A stretch of DNA of 64,000 bases from a bacterium UBP4_UBA6127 (GCA_002428325.1 DIVR01000021.1:56945-120944); one strand, 5' to 3'. Positions 34,849 to 42,550 are shown, numbered from the stretch's first letter. Numbers and translations are program-made. Notes: generated by a model not told the origin, from the sequence alone.

Positions 34849-35793
34849 CTATTCCTTAAACAATCGGTTTAACATTCTATTTGCTTGAGAATTAGTGGGT
34901 CCCGCTATTATTCCTTTATATGCATAAGGTAATCTTGTCCACTGTTTTCTTATTAAACCCATTTTAGGACCCCAATTTTTATAACCAGAAGGATACCGAA
35001 AAGGATCACTCAAATAATGTATCTTGGGAGTAACCTAATTACCATTCCAAATAGACCTTGGACCACCCCATCGAACAGGTAACCAGTGAGAAAATTCCAT
35101 TCCACTTTCCTTTACACCAGCAGCTTTTATACCAGCACCATATCCTAATAAGATATTCCATGCGACTCCAGACAATTCACCTGCTTTATATAATGAGGAA
35201 CAATGATCAACAAAATCATCAGCTCCATTTGCTTTTCTTATCACACGAGTCAAACCAAATGTAATATTATCAGCAAAACCTGCAGAGTAATCACCAGCAT
35301 CTCTTAATATATCTTCCCAGTAATCAAGTCCATCAGGATCATAACCATTGACCGGATCATTGAAACAGAACTGATACAGATTCGGCCCATCCAATCCCAA
35401 AGGTTCAGGGGAAAGCCATCTCCCCAATTCCGGGTCATACCACCGGGCGCCGAAATAATAAAGGTCGATATACCCATCTTCCTGGCCTCTTTCATGGAGA
35501 TGGAGGTCATTATCCGCATACCCGGTGGAAGATATTATATTCCCGAAAGCTTCCTGATTGTAAGTGGCAATAATACTACCCGTGGAATCAGAGATAAACA
35601 GCACATTTCCAATGGGGTCGGTATGGTACCAATAATCAATGCCGCCTTTACGGATACTGATGACTCGGTTCAGGGAAGAAGGCAGGCTATGGTAATAGGT
35701 ATTGGAGACAGTGGCTCCCTGATAGATTTCTCGTTCTTGGATGACATTATTCCCATCAAAGTAATATTGGTTCTGGGTCAGCTTTGCTTCAAC
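34849..35793 (-). pseudogene. RHS repeat-associated core protein, 5'-truncated and interrupted by an in-frame TAG
   Basis: On the minus strand one frame runs from a stop at 35794-35796 to a final TAG at 34849-34851, broken only by a TAG at 35035-35037. Upstream part: 'YYFDGNNVIQE', 'DYWYHTDPIGNVLFISDSTG' and the RHS core 'YYFGARWYDPELGRWLSPEP' followed by 'NLYQFCFNDPVNGYDPDG'. The C-terminal tip reads 'HWLPVRWGGPRSIWNGN', then TAG, then 'VTPKIHYLSDPFRYPSGYKN' and on for 61 residues, including 'QWTRLPYAYKG'. The tip continues in register across the TAG, and known RHS tips read through with an aromatic residue at this spot, so it is a nonsense mutation (TAC or TAT to TAG). Full RHS proteins exceed 1000 residues, so most of the gene is gone. 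It is a decayed toxin gene. Confidence 0.8.
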
Positions 35794-35946
35794 CTAACAC
35801 ATAAACTATTCAAAGAATCTTAGAACCATTTAACAGATACTTATTTATGGTTAAGCCTAAATATAGGGTAATGTCTGTGTCTTTACTTTTGGGCTTATCG
35901 GATAAAGACAGGTGTCAAAACAGAGATTTTGGTTATCGATATAGTA

Positions 35947-35970
35947 TCTTTTTGACAGCTGTCAAAAAGA
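35947..35970. promoter_or_regulatory. Palindrome family, copy 2 (24-bp extended form)
   Basis: The longest copy: the shared 18-bp core lies at 35950-35967 and symmetry extends three bases further on each side. It lies between the RHS remnant and the aspS terminator, far from any start codon, so an ordinary promoter operator is less likely here. Confidence 0.6.
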
Positions 35971-36030
35971 CTTCTTATTGATTTTTATGGAGTTAGCAAT
36001 ATGGGATAGACACAGGGGAAAGGTTATAAA

Positions 36031-36071
36031 TAAAAAACAGGGGAACCCTTGGTTAGAAGGTTTCCCCTGTT
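36031..36071 (-). terminator. Rho-independent terminator of aspS
   Basis: A long GC-containing hairpin (ACAGGGGAA arm pairing with TTCCCCTGT, further pairing inside) that on the minus strand ends in TTTTTTATTT, 19 bp after the aspS stop. Confidence 0.85.
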
Positions 36072-36089
36072 AGGAAATAACAGATAAAT

Positions 36090-37859
36090 CTATTCAACCA
36101 CTTTTACATGGAGTTCTCTAAGCAGTCTTGCATCGGCTTCACTGGGTGCAGAGGACATGGGGCATTGTGCCTTCTGGTTTTTTGGGAAGGCAATGACATC
36201 CCGGATACTCTTATTACCCGTCAGAAGCATAATAAACCTGTCCAACCCGATAGCCATCCCGCCATGGGGAGGTGCCCCAAACCGGAGAGCTTCCAGGAAG
36301 AATCCAAATTTATTGGCCGCTTCTTCTTTGGAGATGCCAAATATCTGGAACATCTTGGATTGCAATTCCGCGTCATGGATACGGATGGAACCACCGCCCA
36401 ATTCTGTCCCATTCAGGACCAGGTCATAGGCATGCGCCCTGGCCCGGGTGGGGTCTGTATCCAGAAGAGTCACATCCTCATCCAAAGGAGAGGTGAAAGG
36501 ATGATGCCGGGCTTTAAACATCTTGTCTTCTTCCCTGTATTCCAAAAGCGGCATATCCGTGATCCAGAGGTAATTATAGACTCCAGGAGTCCGAAGTTTC
36601 AATTCATCGCCAAAATGGAGCCGTAATCTGCCAAGGACATCGGCTGCAATATCTTCCTTATCGGCAATATAGACAATCAAATCCCCCGGGTTAGCATTAA
36701 AAGCGGTTACCAGGGTTTTGATTTCTTCTTCTTTAAAGAATTTAGCGATGGGGGTCTCTATACCTGTTTCGGTTACTTTCATCCAGGCCATTCCCTTGGC
36801 ACCCATCTGCTTGGCATAATCAGTCAGCTTGTCCAACTGGTTCCGAGTATAGGTGGCACAACCGGAAGCACAGATACCTCTGACGACCCCTTTTGATTGG
36901 ACTGTTTTGGCAAATACACCAAATTCCACATCTGCCACCAGTTGGCTGACATCCAGGATTTCCATACCAAACCGGGTATCCGGTTTATCAGAACCATATT
37001 TCAACATCGCTTCGGCATAAGGCATCCTGGGAAAAGGCTGGGGAATATCCATATTATGGATTTCCTTCATCACCCGGCAGACAGCCGGCTCCACCAAGGT
37101 AAAGATATCTTCCTGGTCAATGAAAGACAACTCAAAATCCAATTGGGTAAATTCCGGCTGCCGGTCAGCCCGAAGGTCTTCATCCCGGAAACAACGGGCT
37201 ACCTGGAAATATTTCTCCACCCCGGAGATCATCAGGGTTTGTTTGAGTTGTTGCGGAGATTGCGGCAAAGCATAAAACATCCCCTGATTGACCCGGCTGG
37301 GAACCACATATTCCCTGGCTCCGGTTTCAGGGGTACTCTTATAGAGTACCGGGGTCTCGATTTCCAGGAATCCTTGCTCATCGAAATAATCCCTCAGGAC
37401 TTTGATGACTTTATGCCGTAAGGCAAGATTTTTATACATCTCGGGCCGCCGAAGGTCTAAATACCGATATTTCATCCTTAAATCTTCAGAAGTATCGATA
37501 TTATCTTCAATCAGAAAAGGAGGGGTCTCTGATTTATTCAAAATCTGGAGGCCTTCGCCCAACACTTCAATTTCTCCGGTAGCCAGATTGGAATTGATGG
37601 TACCTTCAGGCCGTTCCCGGACCAAACCCTTCACCGAAACCACAAACTCTGACCGAAGTTTCTGAGCCTGTTTCTGGATTTCAGTATCCTGGGTCGGGTC
37701 AAATACAATCTGGACCAACCCCGTTCTGTCTCTCAGGTCCACAAAGGTTAAACCACCGTGGTCACGAGTCCGCTGGATCCATCCGGTTAAATGGACTTCT
37801 TTTCCTACATGGGATTTTCTTAAATCGTTGCATGCATAGGTACGCTTCCAAAACGCCAT
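36090..37859 (-). CDS. aspS: Aspartyl-tRNA synthetase
   Basis: A 589-residue class II synthetase of the bacterial type. Order of domains: N-terminal OB anticodon-binding domain ('LTGWIQRTRDHGGLTFVDLRD'), class II core with motif 1 and motif 2 ('FQVARCFRDEDLRADRQPEFTQLD'), the bacterial GAD insertion (about 290-400), and motif 3 ('GGMAIGLDRFIMLLTG'). It loads Asp on tRNA-Asp in the cytoplasm. The start at 37859 (MAFWKRTYACNDL) has AAGGA 8 bp upstream and is preferred over the in-frame codon 18 bp further up. Because gatA and gatB are in the same window, the enzyme may be non-discriminating and also load tRNA-Asn, but that depends on whether asnS exists elsewhere. Confidence 0.97.
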   Translation of the reverse strand: MAFWKRTYACNDLRKSHVGKEVHLTGWIQRTRDHGGLTFVDLRDRTGLVQIVFDPTQDTEIQKQAQKLRSEFVVSVKGLVRERPEGTINSNLATGEIEVLGEGLQILNKSETPPFLIEDNIDTSEDLRMKYRYLDLRRPEMYKNLALRHKVIKVLRDYFDEQGFLEIETPVLYKSTPETGAREYVVPSRVNQGMFYALPQSPQQLKQTLMISGVEKYFQVARCFRDEDLRADRQPEFTQLDFELSFIDQEDIFTLVEPAVCRVMKEIHNMDIPQPFPRMPYAEAMLKYGSDKPDTRFGMEILDVSQLVADVEFGVFAKTVQSKGVVRGICASGCATYTRNQLDKLTDYAKQMGAKGMAWMKVTETGIETPIAKFFKEEEIKTLVTAFNANPGDLIVYIADKEDIAADVLGRLRLHFGDELKLRTPGVYNYLWITDMPLLEYREEDKMFKARHHPFTSPLDEDVTLLDTDPTRARAHAYDLVLNGTELGGGSIRIHDAELQSKMFQIFGISKEEAANKFGFFLEALRFGAPPHGGMAIGLDRFIMLLTGNKSIRDVIAFPKNQKAQCPMSSAPSEADARLLRELHVKVVE

Positions 37860-37880
37860 GAGATTAATCCTTTCCAATCT

Positions 37881-37904
37881 AAAGAGAAAACCGCTAATCA
37901 GCGG
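37881..37904 (-). terminator. Possible weak terminator between epimerase gene and aspS
   Basis: A 5-bp GC stem (CCGCT/AGCGG, 4-nt loop) followed on the minus strand by TTTTCTCTTT. It lies between the epimerase stop and the aspS start and may only attenuate. Confidence 0.4.
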
Positions 37905-37928
37905 CCGTTATGACAAAACAAATTATCC

Positions 37929-39059
37929 TTAAGAGGTCAAACCTCTGCTTTCCAGTTCTTGTTTAGCCTTTTCAAATCCATCGACTGCGGTCTGGCTGGC
38001 AACCCATCGGGTCAATCCTTCCATCCCGGTCTCAAAATCCACAGAGATATTAAACCCTAATTTAGCTTTGATTTTAGAGATATCCGCATAACAATACCGG
38101 ATATCGCCTTTCCGATATTTCCTGACAATTTCAGGTTCAAGCTGGCCTTTTTTACCCAGTTTATCGATCAAGACTTCAGCCACATATTTAATAGACAAAG
38201 AAATGCCGGACCCTACATTAAAGACTTCATAATCGGCTTCTTTCTTTTCCATGGACAGGATATTGGCTTTGACAATATCGGATACATGGATAAAATCCCG
38301 GCTCTGGAGCCCGTCTTCATAAACCACAGGCCCATGATTATTCAGAATTCGGGAAGAGAAGATGGCCGCCACTCCGGTATAAGGATTGGAAAGGGATTGA
38401 CGGTCTCCATAGACATTGAAATATCTCAATGCGGTCGTGGATATTCCATAAGCATTTCCAAAGGCCAGGAACATTTCTTCATGGTCCCGTTTTCCAATGG
38501 CATAAATGGATGTGGGCATCAGGGGTTTGGTTTCATCGGTCGGCATCTTCTCCAGGGGAGACTGGCATTGGGGACAGAAAACTTCCCATTCCCCTCGGGC
38601 CAACTGGTCTTCCGGCCGAAGCCGGGGATATATTACTCCGCATTTTACACAATGATATTTCCCTTCCCCATAAATAGACATGGAAGAGGCTACCACCAGT
38701 TTTTCCACTTTATTTTTCTCATTGGCCAGGATATCCAGCAGAGTCGCACCACCAACGGAATTTACATCAATATAATGGCGAATCTGGTACATTGACTGCC
38801 CTACCCCGACGGCAGCCGCTTCATGATAAACCACTTCAATACCCTCCAAGGCTTTATGAAGGGTTTCCCGGTCCCGGACATCACCTTTTATAAATTCAAC
38901 TTCGGGATTCAGATAATCAGGCTTCTTTGCTTCAGGCCCATGGACCTGGGGATCCAGATTATCAAAAACTCGAACCTGATGGCCTTTGGCAATCAGTCCA
39001 TCCACAATATGGGAGCCGATAAAACCTGCCCCGCCGGTTACTAAAATATGTTTACCCAT
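37929..39059 (-). CDS. NAD-dependent epimerase/dehydratase with zinc-ribbon insert (dTDP-L-rhamnose 4-epimerase-like)
   Basis: A 376-residue extended short-chain dehydrogenase. The NAD-binding 'GGAGFIGSH' is at residues 9-17, and the catalytic Y186 and K190 are in 'SIYAIGKRDHEE'. An insert of about 45 residues between the strand ending 'SSMSIYGEG' and the catalytic Tyr carries two CX2C pairs (C137/C140 and C162/C165), a zinc-ribbon look not found in GalE. This insert with 'LDPQVHG' and 'GLQSRDFIHVSDIV' matches a subfamily annotated as dTDP-L-rhamnose 4-epimerase, which would make a dTDP-6-deoxy-talose-type sugar donor for surface glycans. A GAGG ribosome site precedes the ATG. It is followed by aspS. 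Specific activity is inferred from family resemblance. Confidence 0.85.
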   Translation of the reverse strand: MGKHILVTGGAGFIGSHIVDGLIAKGHQVRVFDNLDPQVHGPEAKKPDYLNPEVEFIKGDVRDRETLHKALEGIEVVYHEAAAVGVGQSMYQIRHYIDVNSVGGATLLDILANEKNKVEKLVVASSMSIYGEGKYHCVKCGVIYPRLRPEDQLARGEWEVFCPQCQSPLEKMPTDETKPLMPTSIYAIGKRDHEEMFLAFGNAYGISTTALRYFNVYGDRQSLSNPYTGVAAIFSSRILNNHGPVVYEDGLQSRDFIHVSDIVKANILSMEKKEADYEVFNVGSGISLSIKYVAEVLIDKLGKKGQLEPEIVRKYRKGDIRYCYADISKIKAKLGFNISVDFETGMEGLTRWVASQTAVDGFEKAKQELESRGLTS

Positions 39060-39123
39060 TGAGCTACCTCTTCAGATGAATATAAATTAAATGAACCTGC
39101 GCCCCAAAATGAATCATTCTGAG

Positions 39124-39154
39124 CGGCAAAAGAGGAAAACATCCTCTTGAGCCG
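39124..39154. promoter_or_regulatory. Leader hairpin upstream of the epimerase gene
   Basis: An interrupted inverted repeat (CGGC/GCCG outer and AAGAGGA/TCCTCTT inner arms), about 65 bp upstream of the epimerase start. It may be a leader stem-loop in its mRNA. Confidence 0.4.
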
Positions 39155-39169
39155 GGAACGAAGGGATAT

Positions 39170-39208
39170 AATCCAACCTGCTGATTTATGGAATCAGCAG
39201 GTTGGATT
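39170..39208. terminator. 17-bp perfect hairpin after the phosphoesterase gene
   Basis: A perfect 17-bp stem (39170-39186 with 39192-39208) and 5-nt loop, lying 50 bp after the leftward phosphoesterase stop. The minus-strand side lacks a proper T-run (ATATCC), while the plus-strand side has TTTT, so it may stop transcription in both directions imperfectly or stabilise the mRNA end. Confidence 0.55.
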
Positions 39209-39258
39209 TTGTGAATACTATCGTATAGATTCTATCGTAGTGGGTTATCCAGAGGCAA

Positions 39259-40872
39259 CTAAAGCTCTGTCTTCTCCGGTTGAGAATCCTCTTTAATCCG
39301 AATAGCTCTTCGTTGCAGATAGGTGGTGCCAAAAACATCGGTGGTCTCCACTTCCACCATCCAGGTTCCCGGTACCAGTTTCAGCGGCAACAGGGCTTTC
39401 CATAAGTGAGTGGATTTCCGAGTCCGGAAGAGCGGTCCATGTTGAGAGGGTTTGGCGCTGTTGGTTTCATCAAATAAATACTGGTAAGAGGGGTCCACCC
39501 CTTCATATTGGGCCATGGGAATCCAGGGAGAATCTTTACCGACTCTCATCCTGACTTTGGACTCATCAGAACCGGCAAACACATTCACCACCACTTCAGT
39601 GGTCATAATATCTTTCACCTCAATTTCACTGGGAGCAAAGATATTCATCTGATAATCCGCCGGCCTTCGGGCTGCTTTATACTGGATTTTGAATTTGTTC
39701 CCTTCAAAATGGACCAGCGCATACCCATTGGGGGTCCCATCATTCATCATACTGTGAGGGATACCCACTTCATCTTTCTGTCCGCCCCACCACATACCGC
39801 AGGCCGTACCATTAATAAAATGGAAATGGGGATTCGGGCCTTTCCAACCATCTTTTTCTCTTACGATCCGGAAATCCTGGGAATGGGTATGCCCGGAAAT
39901 GGAAAAAGTATATGGCCGGTCAGCCAGCAGGTCATAGACTTCCTGTTTATTTTCCAGGTTCACCAGGGGGATATGCATCATCATGACAACCAGCCTATCC
40001 CTGGGTACCAGGGCCAGGTCATTTTTAATAAATTCCAATTCTTCCGGGACGACCAATCCCCGATAATGCTCCGTTGATTCCCCTGCCAAATAGACATCAT
40101 CTAATACTATGAAATGCACTTTCCCATAATTATAGGAATAATACGGAGGGCCAAAGAATTTCTGGTATGTTTCAGTGGAATACTTATCCCCGGCCACATC
40201 AAAATTCTCGTCATGATTGCCTAAAGTCGGATAAACCGGTTTTCCCATCAAGGCATAAGCCTGCCTCAAGGCTGGATAGACATCAAGCCGGTTGGCTCCG
40301 TTATCCCCCAGAGTGGCGACAAAAGAAGCATCTACGCCTGCTACTTCTTCCACAATATCATGAAGAAAATAATCGACATAAGGTCCGCTGCCGGTCTGAG
40401 GGTCTCCCAGAAAAACAGCCGTGAATTTATCATTTTCATAAGAAGCATAAAGAGGAAAATTGATTTTTGCAGGCAGGGGGCCGGTGGGAGATACTCCCGG
40501 ATACTTCGTTTGGGGCGACCCTTCCGGCTTGTGAATATAATAGAATTGGGGTTGATTGAGAGCATTCATCGGAGTCTTCCAGCCGGAAGGTTTAATGATA
40601 AAAATAATTGCGTTTTCTTCCACCGGGATTTGATATTTCCCCTGGGTATCTGTTTTTACCACTTCGATTCCGTTGGAGACACAGACATTGGCCAAACCCT
40701 TTTCCCTGGCATCCTGAATCCCATTTTGATTGGCATCATTAAAGACAACACCCTGAGCTGTCTGTATTGAAACAGATCCCCTATTTTCCTGGGCATATAC
40801 CCCGCTGAGACTCAGCAGAATAACCAGGCAACCAAGACCTATCATCCTTTTGTTTTTGAGGTTAATAACCAT
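39259..40872 (-). CDS. Secreted calcineurin-like metallophosphoesterase with SdrD-B-like N-domain
   Basis: A 537-residue protein with a signal peptide (hydrophobic about residues 11-27, cleavage near VYA). Residues about 36-130 form a beta-sandwich of the SdrD-B/MetallophosN type ('VVFNDANQNGIQDAREKGLANVCVS'). The calcineurin-like phosphoesterase core follows with metal-ligand motifs 'LGDPQTG', 'LGDNGANR', 'TLGNHDEN' and 'ISGHTHSQD'. A C-terminal domain (about 415-530) matches the MetallophosC pattern. A strong GGAGG ribosome site is present. Such proteins work in the periplasm or outside; substrate (phosphate esters, teichoic or lipid-linked phosphates) is unknown. It stands as a single gene ahead of a strong hairpin. 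Confidence 0.9.
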   Translation of the reverse strand: MVINLKNKRMIGLGCLVILLSLSGVYAQENRGSVSIQTAQGVVFNDANQNGIQDAREKGLANVCVSNGIEVVKTDTQGKYQIPVEENAIIFIIKPSGWKTPMNALNQPQFYYIHKPEGSPQTKYPGVSPTGPLPAKINFPLYASYENDKFTAVFLGDPQTGSGPYVDYFLHDIVEEVAGVDASFVATLGDNGANRLDVYPALRQAYALMGKPVYPTLGNHDENFDVAGDKYSTETYQKFFGPPYYSYNYGKVHFIVLDDVYLAGESTEHYRGLVVPEELEFIKNDLALVPRDRLVVMMMHIPLVNLENKQEVYDLLADRPYTFSISGHTHSQDFRIVREKDGWKGPNPHFHFINGTACGMWWGGQKDEVGIPHSMMNDGTPNGYALVHFEGNKFKIQYKAARRPADYQMNIFAPSEIEVKDIMTTEVVVNVFAGSDESKVRMRVGKDSPWIPMAQYEGVDPSYQYLFDETNSAKPSQHGPLFRTRKSTHLWKALLPLKLVPGTWMVEVETTDVFGTTYLQRRAIRIKEDSQPEKTEL

Positions 40873-41063
40873 TATTTATCCTCCCAGTAAATTATCCACA
40901 TAATCATAACACCTTCATGATAATTTGGGGGAAACTAATGAAAAGGACAGGTCCTTTCATTAAGAAAAACACCTGTCGGGACAGGAATGGCCCCAGGCCA
41001 ACCCCTCGAATTTCAGACAGTAGACAAAAACAGGTAGAGTTGATTTATAAAGGAGGGCATTCT

Positions 41064-41219
41064 TCAGGAACTGCAGGACTTAAGGAGTCCACCCAACAAA
41101 AGAATCCATAAAATCAGGGAGATGAAAGAAAAAGGGCTTTTTCTGGCTAATTGAAAAAGGGTTATCAGTCCAAGAACAACCACCACCAAGGCAGCCATTA
41201 TGACAGATGTGATATCCAT
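41064..41219 (-). CDS. Small two-helix membrane protein (51 residues)
   Basis: An open frame of 51 codons starting MDITSVIMAALVVVVLGLIT and ending LLLGGLLKSCSS. It has two hydrophobic segments (about 5-24 and 31-46) divided by a basic turn 'QLARKSPF'. A GGAAGG ribosome site lies about 9 bp before the ATG. It is encoded 29 bp downstream of the second DUF507 gene on the same strand, so it probably closes that operon. Too small for family recognition. The coherent two-helix pattern and good initiation signals make it a likely real gene. Confidence 0.65.
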   Translation of the reverse strand: MDITSVIMAALVVVVLGLITLFQLARKSPFSFISLILWILLLGGLLKSCSS

Positions 41220-41248
41220 ATTATTTTGAAACCTTCCTTTTAGGGAAG

Positions 41249-41539
41249 TTAGATTTCAAAATTCTTTTTAGCAGCAACCCTTTCTTTAGCCTGAAGGTAC
41301 ATAGCTTCCCACTGAGGGGAGCCGGGGGCATATTTATGGGTCAAGGGTTCCAGGATTCTTAAGGTTTCCTGTTCGATTTCGATTTCGGTCTGCTGGTCCT
41401 GGAAAATAATCCGGGATACGACCCGATATAAGGCTTTCCGATGGACGGCGGTAGTTCGGAACATATCATTTTCATCCAGCTGGTCCACAATCTTTTGAGC
41501 TATATTCTCAATGCGTTCTTCTGTGAATCGTGATGCCAT
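41249..41539 (-). CDS. DUF507 family protein (second of pair)
   Basis: A 96-residue cytoplasmic helical protein of the DUF507 family (PF04368). 'ERIENIAQKIVDQLDENDM' and 'EIEIEQETLRILEPLTHKY' match the family's pattern of helical blocks, and a C-terminal 'QAKERVAAKKNFEI' end is typical. DUF507 genes are often found as tandem pairs, one with a longer C-terminal tail, and the function is unknown. It lies 76 bp downstream of its paralogue and 29 bp upstream of a small membrane protein gene. Confidence 0.88.
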   Translation of the reverse strand: MASRFTEERIENIAQKIVDQLDENDMFRTTAVHRKALYRVVSRIIFQDQQTEIEIEQETLRILEPLTHKYAPGSPQWEAMYLQAKERVAAKKNFEI

Positions 41540-41615
41540 AAAATGTATTCAAGGCAAACCGAACGACCCTCATCATTCAAAAGAATGATTCAGGGTTCAG
41601 AAACCTCTTCGCCTC

Positions 41616-41897
41616 CTAAAGGATAAAATGCTCTTCCCGGGCTATTTGCCGAATTGCTTTTCGTAATAATTCCTGGTAATCCATACCATTCATACTGATC
41701 ATATTGGAATGAGCTTCCAGGAGTTTACGGGCCTTTTCTTCAATGACCTCTTCCTGTTTAATGTCAGCGACAATCACCGCCTTGATTTCAGCTTCCATGG
41801 CAGCCTGATCAGCCATCTTACGAATGGTTGTATCTTTCATCAGAGCTTCAGCAATCTGTCGGCTCATCCGGTTAATTTTTTTCTCGGAAATATGCAT
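41616..41897 (-). CDS. DUF507 family protein (first of pair)
   Basis: A 93-residue helical protein with the canonical DUF507 opening 'ISEKKINRMSRQIAEALMKD' and a central 'EVIEEKARKLLEAHSNMI' and ending 'KAIRQIAREEHFIL'. It shares the family pattern with the next gene, forming the usual tandem pair. No catalytic residues or metal sites are evident; role unknown. The operon's promoter must lie between here and the palindrome at 42051-42095. Confidence 0.88.
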   Translation of the reverse strand: MHISEKKINRMSRQIAEALMKDTTIRKMADQAAMEAEIKAVIVADIKQEEVIEEKARKLLEAHSNMISMNGMDYQELLRKAIRQIAREEHFIL

Positions 41898-42050
41898 TCG
41901 TTACCATTTTTTTCCGGGTCTATTGACCCATTCTTAAGATGGTTAATTATAACGGAAATACACTATTTTATAAAATAAAAAGGGACAAATGCCTTCTAAT
42001 GCCCTTTTCACTATTCGTTTTTAACAAGGATGGGCTCCTAAAAATCCCTT

Positions 42051-42095
42051 CGGAGAGGTAACGGAGAGGGTCAGACCCTCTCCGTTACCTCTCCG
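42051..42095. repeat. Perfect 45-bp palindrome
   Basis: Two perfect 22-nt arms around a single central base (42073). Each arm holds two CGGAGAGG units in direct repeat. It lies in DNA without genes, upstream of the DUF507 operon and of a sigma70-like promoter facing the other way. There is no T-run long enough for a strong terminator on either side (TTTT on the plus side). It might be a bidirectional terminator, protein-binding site or remnant of a mobile palindromic element. Confidence 0.8.
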
Positions 42096-42124
42096 TTTTG
42101 AAGAAAAGATGAAAATTGGGTTAA

Positions 42125-42154
42125 TTGCAATAAATACAGTCTTTTACCTATAAT
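42125..42154 (+). promoter_or_regulatory. Sigma70-type promoter
   Basis: TTGCAA (42125-42130), an 18-bp spacer and a perfect TATAAT (42149-42154). Transcription would begin near 42161 and read into the structured region with no protein gene for almost 400 bp. Confidence 0.6.
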
Positions 42155-42159
42155 TTTTA

Positions 42160-42510
42160 ATTTTTTGTCGAAAACAGGCCCCATTACCCCTCTTCTTATA
42201 ATAAGAAGCCAAAAAGTGATTTGAGAAACAGATGAGCCAAAATGAACCTATTAAGACAAAAGCGAGAGGGGTAAGCCGACAATCAAAACCCCAAATATTC
42301 CCTTCCGGTACGGCGCCAATGAGAAGCCATGCAGCAGAACAAAGGCGCCGTGCCTCCCTTAAGAAGGTTCTGTCCGGTAAGAGATTCAGACCTCTAACCA
42401 GAGCCATCATCTCAATTAAAACAGATGATTTATATCGACATTCCCTGGGGGCAATTCTGGCACCAACCCAATGCAGGGGAGAATTGCCCCTCCCCGATTA
42501 TTAGAAAAAA
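42160..42510 (+). ncRNA. Candidate structured RNA (non-coding RNA or long leader)
   Basis: About 350 bp with far more self-complementarity than neighbouring DNA. Visible stems: an 11-bp stem from GGTACGGCGCC to GGCGCCGTGCC (about 42315-42359); 11 bp between GGGGCAATTCT and AGAATTGCCCC (about 42448-42496); ATCATCT/AGATGAT (about 42407-42432); a 9-bp interrupted stem around GGTAAGAG...CTCTAACC (about 42374-42405); CTTCTTAT/AAGAAG near 42193; and a GGGGT/ACCCC pair near 42270. Neither strand has a gene-like frame with a ribosome site, although both strands have 88-90 codon open frames, as happens in structured RNA genes. A good promoter faces in on the plus strand; a weaker one (TTGAAT, 18 bp, TAATAA) faces in from the right on the minus strand, so strand is not certain. 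It does not match tmRNA, RNase P, SRP or 6S by eye. Confidence 0.4.
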
Positions 42511-42550
42511 TAGCAGCCGATATTCAACCAGGTAAAGAAGGTGAAAGACA

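Larger units (their letters stand above)
35797..36089. other. Intergenic region between RHS remnant and aspS
   Basis: These 293 bp contain no credible gene. They hold one copy of the palindrome family, a one-mismatch partial copy (GACAGGTGTCAAAA at 35907-35920), and the aspS terminator. Confidence 0.5.

Noticed and set aside
35494..35823. A 109-codon plus-strand frame over the RHS remnant
   Set aside because: The minus strand encodes RHS core sequence here; the plus-strand frame has no recognisable features.
36108..36626. A 172-codon frame opposite to aspS
   Set aside because: It is the shadow of a conserved essential gene; no ribosome site and no family resemblance.
40917..41111. A 64-codon plus-strand frame between the phosphoesterase and DUF507 genes
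   Set aside because: Low-complexity basic product without ribosome site, partly antisense to the better-supported 51-residue membrane protein gene.
42340..42400. GGACAGAACC on the minus strand resembling conserved region V of RNase P RNA
   Set aside because: The partner region (GAGGAAAGUCC type) is absent on that strand in the required position.
42447..42497. GGGGGCAATTCTGG resembling the 5' end of tmRNA
   Set aside because: The segment pairs perfectly with AGAATTGCCCC 20-odd bases later in its own hairpin, and no tag-coding frame, TpsiC arm or CCA end is found on either side.
42232..42504. Open frames of about 90 codons on both strands in the structured region
   Set aside because: No ribosome site, compositionally odd proteins, and overlap with strong stem-loops; treated as by-products of an RNA-like sequence.
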